From positions 1 to 64,000 of the forward strand of contig DGUP01000059.1 of the NCBI GenBank assembly GCA_002394685.1: 64,000 nucleotides of DNA, written 5' to 3'. A program made the translations under genes and the position numbers. Under the pieces are notes generated by a model. The model did no database searches and was not told the DNA's origin. It saw nothing but the letters and a program-made list of their open reading frames with translations. Of the stretch, positions 50,902 to 59,588 are shown piece after piece. This stretch comes from Treponema sp. UBA4307 (GTDB lineage Bacteria > Spirochaetota > Spirochaetia > Treponematales > Treponemataceae). Position 1 is the first letter of the stretch. Each line of letters opens with the position of its first letter.

Positions 50902-52999
50902 TCAGATTAACCTTTTCAAAATCAGGAATTGGAATGCCCAGCATTGTACGCACTTCGTTAAGAGTTCTTGGACCAGTAGGGCCAGCAGCTTTTTTACAGG
51001 CTTCATCCAAAACAAAATCTTTATTTCCTGCCTTAAAGAATTTCTCCAGATCAAAGTGAGGCATATTAACAACACCGTAGAAGTGCTGAGCCCCCTTACC
51101 TTTTACTTCAAATTCTACAGGAATGCGCTCAACAATAATTTCATTTTCATAGTTATCCTGAGGAATTCTAAAGCCGTTTTCGTCACAGCGGATATAATCC
51201 TTTTTGATAAGGTCATAAGTGTCCTGGGTAATGAGGATATCAGTACCACATGGCTTATTTGAACTTTCTGTTCTGCTAGCAAAGTTTACTGCATCTCCAA
51301 TAGCGGTGTATTCCATCTTGTCCTGACCGCCCATAATTCCTGCAGTAGCACGGCCTGTATTCAAACCACAGCCGATTCTAATATGAGGCTTGTACTGTGC
51401 CCTTGGTTCTCTTTCATGGAGTCTGGTAAATTCTTCAGCATCCTTGTTGTATTTCATCAGGGCATAGCGCATGGCAATTGTTCCACGAATTGCGGAAACT
51501 GCATCTGACTGAACAATTTTTCTGTGCTTTTCAGCGAGGATTTTTTTATCAGGATTTGAATCCGGAAGATTTTCAAAATCCAGACTTTCATCACGAAGAA
51601 TTCCCCAGACTGCCATAATTGCATCCCCTTCGAACTTGTCTACGTTACCGCCGCTGAGAGAAATACACTCTACCATACGGCCCATATAGTCATTCAAAAA
51701 GGCGATAATTTCTTTTGGAGAATCATTTCCAAATTTATTTTTGAAACCGTCAGAAATTGCAGTAAATCCGCGGATGTCTGAGAAGAAGATTGTAATATCC
51801 TTCAAGTGAGGTTCAAAATCAATTTCTTTACGGGCAATGGCTTTTGCAACTCCACGGTTTGTAAATTTAGCAAAAGTGTTCAGGAAGCCCTGCTCATCTT
51901 TTGTAGACTGATTAAGTACACCAATTTCGTCCCAGCGTTTGGTTTTCAGGGAAGAAATAAGTTCTGTTTCAAAATTACCCTGCTGAATTTCATCTGCAGC
52001 AGCAGTAAGTTTTCTGAGGTGAAGGGAAATTGCATAACGTGAAAAGAAAAGAATTAAAATGATAGAAATAAAGAATACAATTGCTGTAATCAGAATATTA
52101 TTGTGCCGTGTGTCCCTTACCCCTTCAAGAATTGTATCCAGCTGAACAGTTGTAAGTACTACAATATCTGCAACAGAAATCTTTTCGTAAGCACCAAAGA
52201 AATCCACATCAAGTCCGTTTTCATCTTTTACGGTAAAAGGAACCTGGCGGCTGTCTTCACTGTTTTCGTTATTTTCCCGAACCTTTTTTACAAGAGGATA
52301 ATTTCTGAAACTTTCTCCTGCCAGAATTTTTTCACTGTCAGGGTGAACCAGAAGTTCATCAGAGTCATTGATTACAAATGTAGTATTTCCTGAACCACTT
52401 CCTAAAATATCACCTAAAGTTAAACTGCTGAAAAGGATAATGCAGGACTGATCACGACCGTTTTCCTTCCAGGGATAAAACATTGCAATTGTAGGGACTG
52501 TAATAAAAGGGGATGCATTAACCGCAACTGTTTCTCCATTGCAGGACCTGTTAAGCACATCCTGGTTCATGGTGAGAAAATAATCCATAGCAGTAACATC
52601 AATTTCGTTGGAAATAAAAAACTGATTATTAATAATTTTGTCGTCTGCAGGATTTGGATTTACAATACTGTCAGAAGAAATTACATAAATTGCAGCAATA
52701 TCCTGGTTTCTTTCAAGAAAGACTGTTGCGGCCTGACGGGCACTGGCAGAATGACGGCCGCCGCTCATTACATTGATTAAATCCAGCAGCTGAAATACAT
52801 TTGCACGGATTGTGGAAAGTTTGTCTTCCACTGTTGAAGCTGCCTTTGAATTTAAAGACAAATTACTATCCTGAGCTGTAACCTGAACGTCACGTCCCAT
52901 GAGTTCACTTGAAAAATAAGTCAACGTGCCAAGGGATAACAAAACAACGAGCCCAATAATAATGGCAAGTTTTACACCGATTGGAAACTTTACTCTCAT
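50867..52999 (-). CDS. Class III adenylate/guanylate cyclase with periplasmic sensor and HAMP
   Basis: 710 residues. TM1 about 9-29, a ~270-residue periplasmic sensor (dCache-like: DIAAIYVISSDSIVNPNPAD, FPWKEN-type core), TM2 about 305-325, HAMP (RYAISLHLRKLTAAADEIQQGNFETEL). Then the cyclase domain: FFSDIRGFTAISDGF and KFEGDAIMAVWG supply the two metal aspartates, and GCGLNTGRATAGIMGGQDKMEYTAIGDAVNFASR the catalytic block. It makes cAMP (or cGMP) in response to an external signal. It is first in a six-gene operon with surface proteins. SD GAGAG is weak. Confidence 0.92.
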   Translation of the reverse strand: MRVKFPIGVKLAIIIGLVVLLSLGTLTYFSSELMGRDVQVTAQDSNLSLNSKAASTVEDKLSTIRANVFQLLDLINVMSGGRHSASARQAATVFLERNQDIAAIYVISSDSIVNPNPADDKIINNQFFISNEIDVTAMDYFLTMNQDVLNRSCNGETVAVNASPFITVPTIAMFYPWKENGRDQSCIILFSSLTLGDILGSGSGNTTFVINDSDELLVHPDSEKILAGESFRNYPLVKKVRENNENSEDSRQVPFTVKDENGLDVDFFGAYEKISVADIVVLTTVQLDTILEGVRDTRHNNILITAIVFFISIILILFFSRYAISLHLRKLTAAADEIQQGNFETELISSLKTKRWDEIGVLNQSTKDEQGFLNTFAKFTNRGVAKAIARKEIDFEPHLKDITIFFSDIRGFTAISDGFKNKFGNDSPKEIIAFLNDYMGRMVECISLSGGNVDKFEGDAIMAVWGILRDESLDFENLPDSNPDKKILAEKHRKIVQSDAVSAIRGTIAMRYALMKYNKDAEEFTRLHEREPRAQYKPHIRIGCGLNTGRATAGIMGGQDKMEYTAIGDAVNFASRTESSNKPCGTDILITQDTYDLIKKDYIRCDENGFRIPQDNYENEIIVERIPVEFEVKGKGAQHFYGVVNMPHFDLEKFFKAGNKDFVLDEACKKAAGPTGPRTLNEVRTMLGIPIPDFEKVNLNEEENKIQVKQ

Positions 53000-53163
53000 A
53001 CTCTCACATACTTTTTTATAGCAGAAATTTATTAACTTAGAGTTAAAACCCTTCTATATGACATATAACACAATTTTTATAAAAAACAAATCTCCAGAAC
53101 CTCAAATTCCGGAAATTTGCATAAATATATTAGAATTTTCGGTTGATGTGAGAGAAAACTTGA

Positions 53164-54954
53164 TTATTTAAGAGTAAGTATTACATCCCGTATAGTAAGA
53201 GGTGAAGGGGTGCGGCCTTCTCCCTCAGGGCTGAGAATTTTTATAATCATTTTTGAAAGATTTAAGCTTTTATCAGCCGTCCACTGAATTGTAATGTCAC
53301 ATGCATCTCCAGGAGGATAAGTACATGCATTATCCCAGTTATCTCTGGTTACCTTATCTCCGGAAGTATCATAAAGTTCAAAACAGTGACACTTATAGTT
53401 TTCACCTAATTCAGGGCGGGTAAATTTTAATGTTAAAGTCTGCCCCTGGGTGATTTGAGTTTTTGCTGAATCTGTCAGAGAACAGGTCAAATCATATCCA
53501 TCCACCTCCATCTGAATATAATCAACACAAAAAATTTCTTTTCCTCCGTTATAGGTGATAGGGCGTCCGTCGGAAGTACCATTTAATTCTGCACTGTAAT
53601 TTCTTCCATTATATACATCAGCTAAAACCTCATCAAAAAATCCCAGCTGCTCTCCGTCTTTTTTAAAGAAAGTATTACAATCCCAGAGGAAAGGAACGTA
53701 ATTGTAAGTGTCGCTGTTGTCCAGAATATTGGTTATCCACTTTTCATAACCGTCTTTTTTATTAGTTTGAGAAGTACCGTCATCTTTTTTTGGGGCACCA
53801 TATTCACCAATCATTACACCATAACCGGCATCAGTAAACTTCTTCATTTTATACAGAAGGGCATTCTGAGTTTCCACATCTTCTTCCGTTCCCCAGTATT
53901 CTGAATAACCCCAGTCATTATTTTTATCTTCTACAAGAGCATAGATAGCAGGAGCATAATAATGAACTGAAATAAAAAGTTTTTGAGTTCCAGAATTTGC
54001 AGAATCTACCGGCATTTTATACAGAGCGGAACAGGTTTTTTCTATGTCTGTATCATAATCTGCAATTAAAAGAAATCGATCTGTATTTTTACCACCGGTT
54101 GAACGAATCCAGTCTACAAAGTGCTGGTTTATCTGAAGGATTTTTTTATAGCACTGTTCTTTTGTAAAGCTGCCTTCCTCAGAATAATGAGCCACTGCAG
54201 GATTAAGCCGTTCGTCCACCTTACAGTCAATTTTATCATTTAAGCGGTCCCCTAATTCTTCATTGGCACTTTCAAATATAAGGGTATGTGGATAGTTTTT
54301 AAAATAAGTTCCTACCTGCATCCAGATTGATTTGTAAATTTTCCAGGCAAGATTTTCATTATGGCTGAAAAGTCCCCACCACTGACGATCCCAGTGATCA
54401 TTTATCATTACAATAAGTCCGGAATCCAGAGCCATATTTACAATCTGTCCCACCCGATTCATAAAGCTTTCATTTATTATAAAATCACCACGGCTCCAGT
54501 CCATTGTATTTGTCCAGGCAACAGGAATGCGCACACAGTCAAATCCGGCCGCTTTCATTGCCTCAAACATTTCTTTTGTTGTTACAGGCTGCCCCCAAGC
54601 CCTTTCATAAATGGTAACATCACTTTCTGAATAACTCAGCCTATCTCCTGTTGCTTCTAAAGTGTTGCCAAGATTTATACCATTTCCCATCACTCTGCTG
54701 AATTCCAGGGCATTCATAGCGGTATAAATTGAATCATCTGAAGGAGTAAAAGAATTATCAGATTGAGGAAGAGAAAAATCCAGATCCGGATCCATATTAA
54801 CATCAGAATTCTCTTCAGTCTCCGGAACTTCACTAGTACCGTAGTCTAAACCATTCCCTATATCATCATTACAGGAAATTAAACAAAAAACTGCTGTGAA
54901 AACTTGAAGAAAAGAAATTAAAGTTAATATAAAAGATTTTCTTGTACCTGCCAT
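53164..54954 (-). CDS. Glycoside hydrolase family 5 cellulase lipoprotein
   Basis: 596 residues from ATG 54954 (GGGAG SD; the longer frame to 55017 has none). Lipobox LISC (Cys 28), an acidic D/E/S linker (about 35-80), then a GH5 (beta/alpha)8 barrel: NGINLGNTLEA, FDCVRIPVAW, the catalytic acid in SANEELG (about E232) and the nucleophile in MIGEYGAP (about E384). The C-terminal ~120 residues form a beta-sandwich resembling a carbohydrate-binding module. It cleaves beta-1,4-glucans outside the cell while lipid-anchored. This indicates a fibre-degrading gut habitat. Specificity among GH5 types is not resolved. Confidence 0.92.
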   Translation of the reverse strand: MAGTRKSFILTLISFLQVFTAVFCLISCNDDIGNGLDYGTSEVPETEENSDVNMDPDLDFSLPQSDNSFTPSDDSIYTAMNALEFSRVMGNGINLGNTLEATGDRLSYSESDVTIYERAWGQPVTTKEMFEAMKAAGFDCVRIPVAWTNTMDWSRGDFIINESFMNRVGQIVNMALDSGLIVMINDHWDRQWWGLFSHNENLAWKIYKSIWMQVGTYFKNYPHTLIFESANEELGDRLNDKIDCKVDERLNPAVAHYSEEGSFTKEQCYKKILQINQHFVDWIRSTGGKNTDRFLLIADYDTDIEKTCSALYKMPVDSANSGTQKLFISVHYYAPAIYALVEDKNNDWGYSEYWGTEEDVETQNALLYKMKKFTDAGYGVMIGEYGAPKKDDGTSQTNKKDGYEKWITNILDNSDTYNYVPFLWDCNTFFKKDGEQLGFFDEVLADVYNGRNYSAELNGTSDGRPITYNGGKEIFCVDYIQMEVDGYDLTCSLTDSAKTQITQGQTLTLKFTRPELGENYKCHCFELYDTSGDKVTRDNWDNACTYPPGDACDITIQWTADKSLNLSKMIIKILSPEGEGRTPSPLTIRDVILTLK

Positions 54955-55155
54955 AAAAACTCCCTGGAAATTCAAATCATCCATTTTCAGACTAACATTA
55001 CTTGTAATTGCAGACAAATAAAGATTTGTTCTATAACAATAGATTTAATCTCCCCGCCCGGAGTATTTAAAAAGAAGGAAAATAAGTTTATATTTAGGAA
55101 ACAAAATGGACCTGCCATAAAAGGTCAAATATTTTCTGGAATACTGGAGACAAAA

Positions 55156-57081
55156 TTGAATTTACTTTCTATAAATAACCTTGCAAAAATCGGAAGGGAA
55201 AAACCTCTTTTTACAGGTGTAACTTTTGGTCTGGACGAAGGAGACAAGGCTGCCCTCATTGGCCGCAACGGAACAGGTAAGTCTACACTTTTGAACACTA
55301 TTGCAGGAGTCCTTACTCCAGATGAAGGTACAGTTGTAATCAATAAAGAAGCAGGCCTTTCATTTTTACCTCAGACTCCACTCTTTAATCCGGAAGATAC
55401 TATTAAGGAACATATATTCAAATCCCACTCCCCAAAGCTTGAAATAATCCGCCAGTATGAAGAAGCCCTGGAACTGCTGGAAAAAGATGCCTCTGATTTA
55501 AACCAGAAAAAACTTAACGACATTCAGCAGAAGATGGATCAGGGGGATTTGTGGAATTATGAAAACCAGGTAAGTTCAATTCTTTCAGTTCTAGGTATTC
55601 ATAATTTGAACAGAAAGATGAAGGAGCTTTCCGGGGGAATGGTAAAAAAAGTTGCCCTTTCCCAGGTTCTGGTGGAAGATACAAAACTTCTGCTTCTGGA
55701 CGAACCGACCAACCATCTTGATGTAGAAACAATCACCTGGCTGCAGGAATACCTGGCAAACACAAAACGTTCAGTTCTTATGGTAACCCACGACCGTTAT
55801 TTTCTTGATGCAGTCTGCAATCACATTTATGAACTGGACCGGAACCGCATAAGACTTTATGTAGGAAACTATTCCACTTATCTTGAAAAAAAAGAAACAG
55901 AAGCCCAGATTGAAGCAAACACAGAGCGCCGCATAGAAAGTGTTCTCCGTTTTGAAAGAGACTGGCTGCTCAGAGGTCCATGCGCCCGGGGTACAAAAGC
56001 AAAGGCCCGCATTCAGCACGACATGGCTCTTATCAACAGAGAAAAATTCCATGATCCAAAAGGATTTACCTTTGAAGTTCAGGGCCGCCGACTGGGTGGA
56101 AAAATTCTGGAACTTCATCAGATTTCAAAAAATTTTCCCAAGGGATTTGATTCCAGTCTTTCAAAGGAGCCGGTTCCTGTTCTGAAAGATTTCAGCTACA
56201 GTTTTAACAAGGGTGAAAAAATCGGTATTTTTGGAAACAATGGTTCTGGCAAGTCTACCCTGCTGAATATTATTTCTGAAGATTTGCAGGCCGACTCTGG
56301 AGAAATTGTAAAGGGAGTAAACACCCACCTTGCTTACTATCAGCAGAACCCTGTATTTAAAAATCTGGACATGACAGTTCTGGAATACGTAAAGGAAGCC
56401 GCAGAAGTTGTACACAGAAACGACGGCACAGATTTAAGCGCCTCTTTGTTTCTTGAACAGTTCGGTTTTGAAGGAAGAATTCAGCATTCTCCAGTAAGCA
56501 CTTTAAGTGGCGGCGAAAAAAAGAAACTCTATCTGGTCCGCATGCTTTTAACAAATCCAAACTTCCTCCTTCTGGACGAACCGACAAATGATTTTGATAT
56601 TTTTACAATGAATATTCTTGAACAGTTTCTTATGGAATACAAGGGCTGTCTTCTTATTGTCAGCCACGACCGCTATTTTATGGACAAAGTCTGCGACACG
56701 CTTTTTATTCTTGAAGATGATGGTTCAGTTTCCGGCTATGTGGGCAAGTGCAGCGAATACATTCAGTATAAAAAGCTTTTAGTTCAGCAGAAGGAAGAAG
56801 AGGAAAGACAGGCAAAGAAAGCACAGGCTGAAAAAGAAAAGGCCCAGGCTCAGCAAAAATCAGACGCTCCTGCCCAGAAGAAAAAACTCACTTTCAGGGA
56901 ACAAAAGGAATTTGAAGAACTGGAAAAAAGAATTGCCAGTCTGGAAGAAAGACAAAAAATTCTTGAAGAAGAAATGAGCGGCAGCGACTTTGAAAAAACA
57001 CAAGCCGCCGCCGCTGAATATAAAACTGTTTCTGAACAGCTGGAAAAAGATTACAGCCGCTGGGAAGAACTGGCCATTTAG
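55156..57081 (+). CDS. ABC-F family ATPase (Uup-like)
   Basis: 641 residues from TTG 55156 (GGAG 6 nt upstream). Two ABC domains: Walker A GRNGTGKSTL and GNNGSGKSTL, signatures ELSGGMVKKV and TLSGGEKKKL, Walker B LLLLDEPTNHLD and FLLLDEPTNDFD. The linker holds the P-site tRNA-interaction-like arm (ERDWLLRGPCARGTKAKARI). A C-terminal coiled coil of ~90 residues (KLTFREQKEFEELEKRIASLEE) identifies the Uup type. There are no membrane segments, so it acts on ribosomes or nucleic acids in the cytoplasm. It is convergent with the DUF4230 gene with a 1-bp gap. Confidence 0.93.
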   Translation: MNLLSINNLAKIGREKPLFTGVTFGLDEGDKAALIGRNGTGKSTLLNTIAGVLTPDEGTVVINKEAGLSFLPQTPLFNPEDTIKEHIFKSHSPKLEIIRQYEEALELLEKDASDLNQKKLNDIQQKMDQGDLWNYENQVSSILSVLGIHNLNRKMKELSGGMVKKVALSQVLVEDTKLLLLDEPTNHLDVETITWLQEYLANTKRSVLMVTHDRYFLDAVCNHIYELDRNRIRLYVGNYSTYLEKKETEAQIEANTERRIESVLRFERDWLLRGPCARGTKAKARIQHDMALINREKFHDPKGFTFEVQGRRLGGKILELHQISKNFPKGFDSSLSKEPVPVLKDFSYSFNKGEKIGIFGNNGSGKSTLLNIISEDLQADSGEIVKGVNTHLAYYQQNPVFKNLDMTVLEYVKEAAEVVHRNDGTDLSASLFLEQFGFEGRIQHSPVSTLSGGEKKKLYLVRMLLTNPNFLLLDEPTNDFDIFTMNILEQFLMEYKGCLLIVSHDRYFMDKVCDTLFILEDDGSVSGYVGKCSEYIQYKKLLVQQKEEEERQAKKAQAEKEKAQAQQKSDAPAQKKKLTFREQKEFEELEKRIASLEERQKILEEEMSGSDFEKTQAAAAEYKTVSEQLEKDYSRWEELAI

Positions 57082-57082
57082 C

Positions 57083-58126
57083 CTAATCTTCCAGGGCACC
57101 GGTCTGGGCATTAACCCATTTAAATTCAATATTCTCAATTCCAAAGGAAGCAGCTATTCCTGTAACAACAGACTTTAACTGTTCGTCTGCATCATCCAGG
57201 GACCCCATTTCCTTAAACTCTTCAACCTTGTTAGCCATTTCTTTCTGAATGCCGTCAAACACATCCTGGGTCTTTACGCGGATCCATGAGAAGCCGCCGC
57301 CTTTTCCCTGAACAGACTGCTCAAGAATTGTATTATCAAGAACTTCTGTATGAGGCATGGCAATTGTTACAGATGTGCCATCAGGATTTACTTCCACCTG
57401 AAGGGAAGACAGATCCTTTATACCAACTCTGATTACTCCCTTAATTCTAACAAGTTCATAAACATCAAAAAGTGATGTGCTCTTTTTGTCAGGAGAATTC
57501 ATTCCTCCACCAAGGCTTACACTGAGCAGGGTTTCATAATGATTTTTGATTACTGTAAGTTCAGCAACTTTTTCAATCTGATTGTAGAGGGTTGTGGAGT
57601 TTACAGTAACTTCCCTTACAAAGAAAGTCTTGTATACAAAAAGTCCTCCGAAAACCAGGGCAATAAGCAGCAGGAGGATTATAACCAGTTTAATGAATAA
57701 ACCGCTTGAACGGCGGCGGCGGCCTGCTCTTTTTCTTGAAGCAGGTCTCCTTTCTTCGTATTCGTATTCATAATCATCATAATCATCATATCTGTCGTCA
57801 TGGTTTCTGGAATAAGCTTGTCTTCCAGGGCGACGTTCCCTTCTTTCATCAGGATAATCCTCATATCTCCGTGGTCTTCTGTATTCAGAATAGTCGTCGT
57901 ATTCCTCAGGCCCTCTTTTTTCCTGGAAATCATCGTATTCCCGGGGTCTGTGATTTTCAGGAGGATTTTCGTACCTGCCTGCATCTCTTTCAGCAGAGGA
58001 TTCTGAATTTGTATTTGCTGATGAAGCGGCCCTCTGATATTCCATCGACCGCTCCAGAAGTCCCTTCCCTCCCTCTTTTCCAGGCACTTCATTATTTACA
58101 GGGGGATTTTCTCTATTTTCTTCCAT
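57083..58126 (-). CDS. DUF4230-like membrane protein with disordered charged N-terminus
   Basis: 347 residues. About 1-140 is a low-complexity, probably disordered cytoplasmic region rich in D, Y, R, E and P (EYEYEERR, YDDYDDYEYEY, RKRAGRRRRSS). A single membrane helix (about 146-166) precedes an extracytoplasmic DUF4230-type domain (TTLYNQIEKVAELTVIKNHYETLLSV, GVIRVGIKDLSSLQVEV, VTIAMPHTEVLDNTI). Function unknown; in this family the folded part is thought to be periplasmic. SD AGGAG. No terminator separates it from the convergent ABC-F gene. Confidence 0.82.
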   Translation of the reverse strand: MEENRENPPVNNEVPGKEGGKGLLERSMEYQRAASSANTNSESSAERDAGRYENPPENHRPREYDDFQEKRGPEEYDDYSEYRRPRRYEDYPDERRERRPGRQAYSRNHDDRYDDYDDYEYEYEERRPASRKRAGRRRRSSGLFIKLVIILLLLIALVFGGLFVYKTFFVREVTVNSTTLYNQIEKVAELTVIKNHYETLLSVSLGGGMNSPDKKSTSLFDVYELVRIKGVIRVGIKDLSSLQVEVNPDGTSVTIAMPHTEVLDNTILEQSVQGKGGGFSWIRVKTQDVFDGIQKEMANKVEEFKEMGSLDDADEQLKSVVTGIAASFGIENIEFKWVNAQTGALED

Positions 58127-58168
58127 ATAATACTTCTCCTTTGATTTATTAAAATCCAGGGATATTTC

Positions 58169-58405
58169 TAATAGCCCGAATGTCGAGTTTTAAAAACTTA
58201 ATATTTTACAAAAAACGACGCGAAGGAGTGAAACGGCTTGCGAAATCACTCATTTTGTGCTGCCGCGCAAGCGGCAACCGTTTATAATTACAAGCACAAA
58301 ATGCGTGAAGCAGGCGAGCCTGCGTTTTCGACAAGACGTTTCACGACTAGGAGTCGTTTTTTTGATAAATACAATTTTTTTCAAAACTCGACATTCGGGC
58401 TAATA
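58169..58405. mobile_element. MITE-like element, copy 2 (227 bp, TAATA flanks)
   Basis: Element 58174-58400 has perfect terminal inverted repeats GCCCGAATGTCGAGTTTT/AAAACTCGACATTCGGGC, flanked by TAATA on both sides. The left ~150 bp are nearly identical to copy 1 at 6071. The ~80-bp palindromic module of copy 1 is replaced by a few bases (CCTGCGT). It is non-coding. It lies between the DUF4230 gene and hflK; the rest of the gap (58406-58586) holds only A/T-rich DNA with weak promoter-like hexamers. Confidence 0.9.
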
Positions 58406-58586
58406 AAATGAACATCCAGAACAAGTCATTTGCAAGGCTTTTTCCAGATCCACATAATAAACAATCTGATGCACCTTAATAGTACAGATTTTTATATTAT
58501 AACACAAATATTTTAACTTGTATTTTCCGCCTAAAGTAAATATCTTTTTAAGATAGAAATAAAATCGTACATTTATGGAGGAAAAA

Positions 58587-59570
58587 ATGAGCGAAGAAAA
58601 GAAAAGTTTTTTCAAACGCATTTTTAGTCCCCGTGGAATATTAGCAATTGTATTCTGCGTACTTGCACTGGCTGCAGTTTTTTCCAGCTGCTTTATTGTT
58701 GAATCTGATGAACAGGCCGTAGTTACCAGATTTGGGGCCTATCAGAAAAATGTAGGGCCTGGATTCCATACAAAATTACCTTTTGGAATTGATAAGCGCT
58801 ACATTGTTCCTGGAAACAAAGTTGTAATGACAGAACAGTTTGGTTTTAAAACCACTCAGGGAGCAATTGACAGCCGCTACCAGAACGGCATTACAAGTGA
58901 ATCAACAATGCTCACCGGTGATTTGAATATTGTTGATGTTGAATGGATTATTCAGTACAGAATTACAGATCCAAAAGAATGGCTCTTCAGCGTACAGGAA
59001 AGAACCAGCACTATCAGGGATTTAAGCCGTTCCGTTATAAATACCCTGGTTGGAGACAGAGCAATTCTGGACATCATGTCAAATGAACGTACAAATATTG
59101 AAAATCTTGCCATTGAGCAGATGAACAAATATTTCCACAACCTTCACCTGGGAATTGATGTTACAACAGTTAAGCTGCAGAACATTGTTCCGCCTCATGG
59201 AGTTCAGGATGCATTTGAAGACGTTAACAAGGCTACTCAGGATATGAACCGCTTCATCAATGAAGGAAAGGAAAGCTACAATGCAGAAATTCCAAAAGCT
59301 CAGGGTGAAGCCGACAAGCAGATTCAGATTGCTGAAGGTTATGCAGCTGAACGGGTAAACAAGGCTCAGGGTGATGTAGCCCGCTTTAATTCAGTTTACG
59401 AAGAATATAGAAAGGCTCCACGGGTAACAAGAGAACGCCTCTACCTTGAAGCAATGGAAGAAATCTTCAGCAAGCAGAAAGAAAAGAATCCTGACGGAAC
59501 AGAAAACAAGCCTTCTCTTATTGATGGTCAGCTGGACAATGTTCTTCCATTCAAGGACCTTACAAACTAA
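58587..59570 (+). CDS. hflK: HflK, SPFH-domain protease modulator
   Basis: 327 residues from ATG 58587 (GGAGG SD; ATG 58575 would contain the SD). An N-terminal membrane helix (about 16-36) is followed by an SPFH/band-7 domain (VVTRFGAYQKNVGPGFHTKLPF, DVEWIIQYRITDP, VINTLVGDRA) and a coiled coil with GEADKQIQIAEGYAAERVNKAQGD. It forms the large HflKC cage around FtsH in the inner membrane and regulates its proteolysis. It is immediately followed by hflC. Confidence 0.93.
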   Translation: MSEEKKSFFKRIFSPRGILAIVFCVLALAAVFSSCFIVESDEQAVVTRFGAYQKNVGPGFHTKLPFGIDKRYIVPGNKVVMTEQFGFKTTQGAIDSRYQNGITSESTMLTGDLNIVDVEWIIQYRITDPKEWLFSVQERTSTIRDLSRSVINTLVGDRAILDIMSNERTNIENLAIEQMNKYFHNLHLGIDVTTVKLQNIVPPHGVQDAFEDVNKATQDMNRFINEGKESYNAEIPKAQGEADKQIQIAEGYAAERVNKAQGDVARFNSVYEEYRKAPRVTRERLYLEAMEEIFSKQKEKNPDGTENKPSLIDGQLDNVLPFKDLTN

Positions 59571-59588
59571 ATTAAGGAGTGAATCAGT

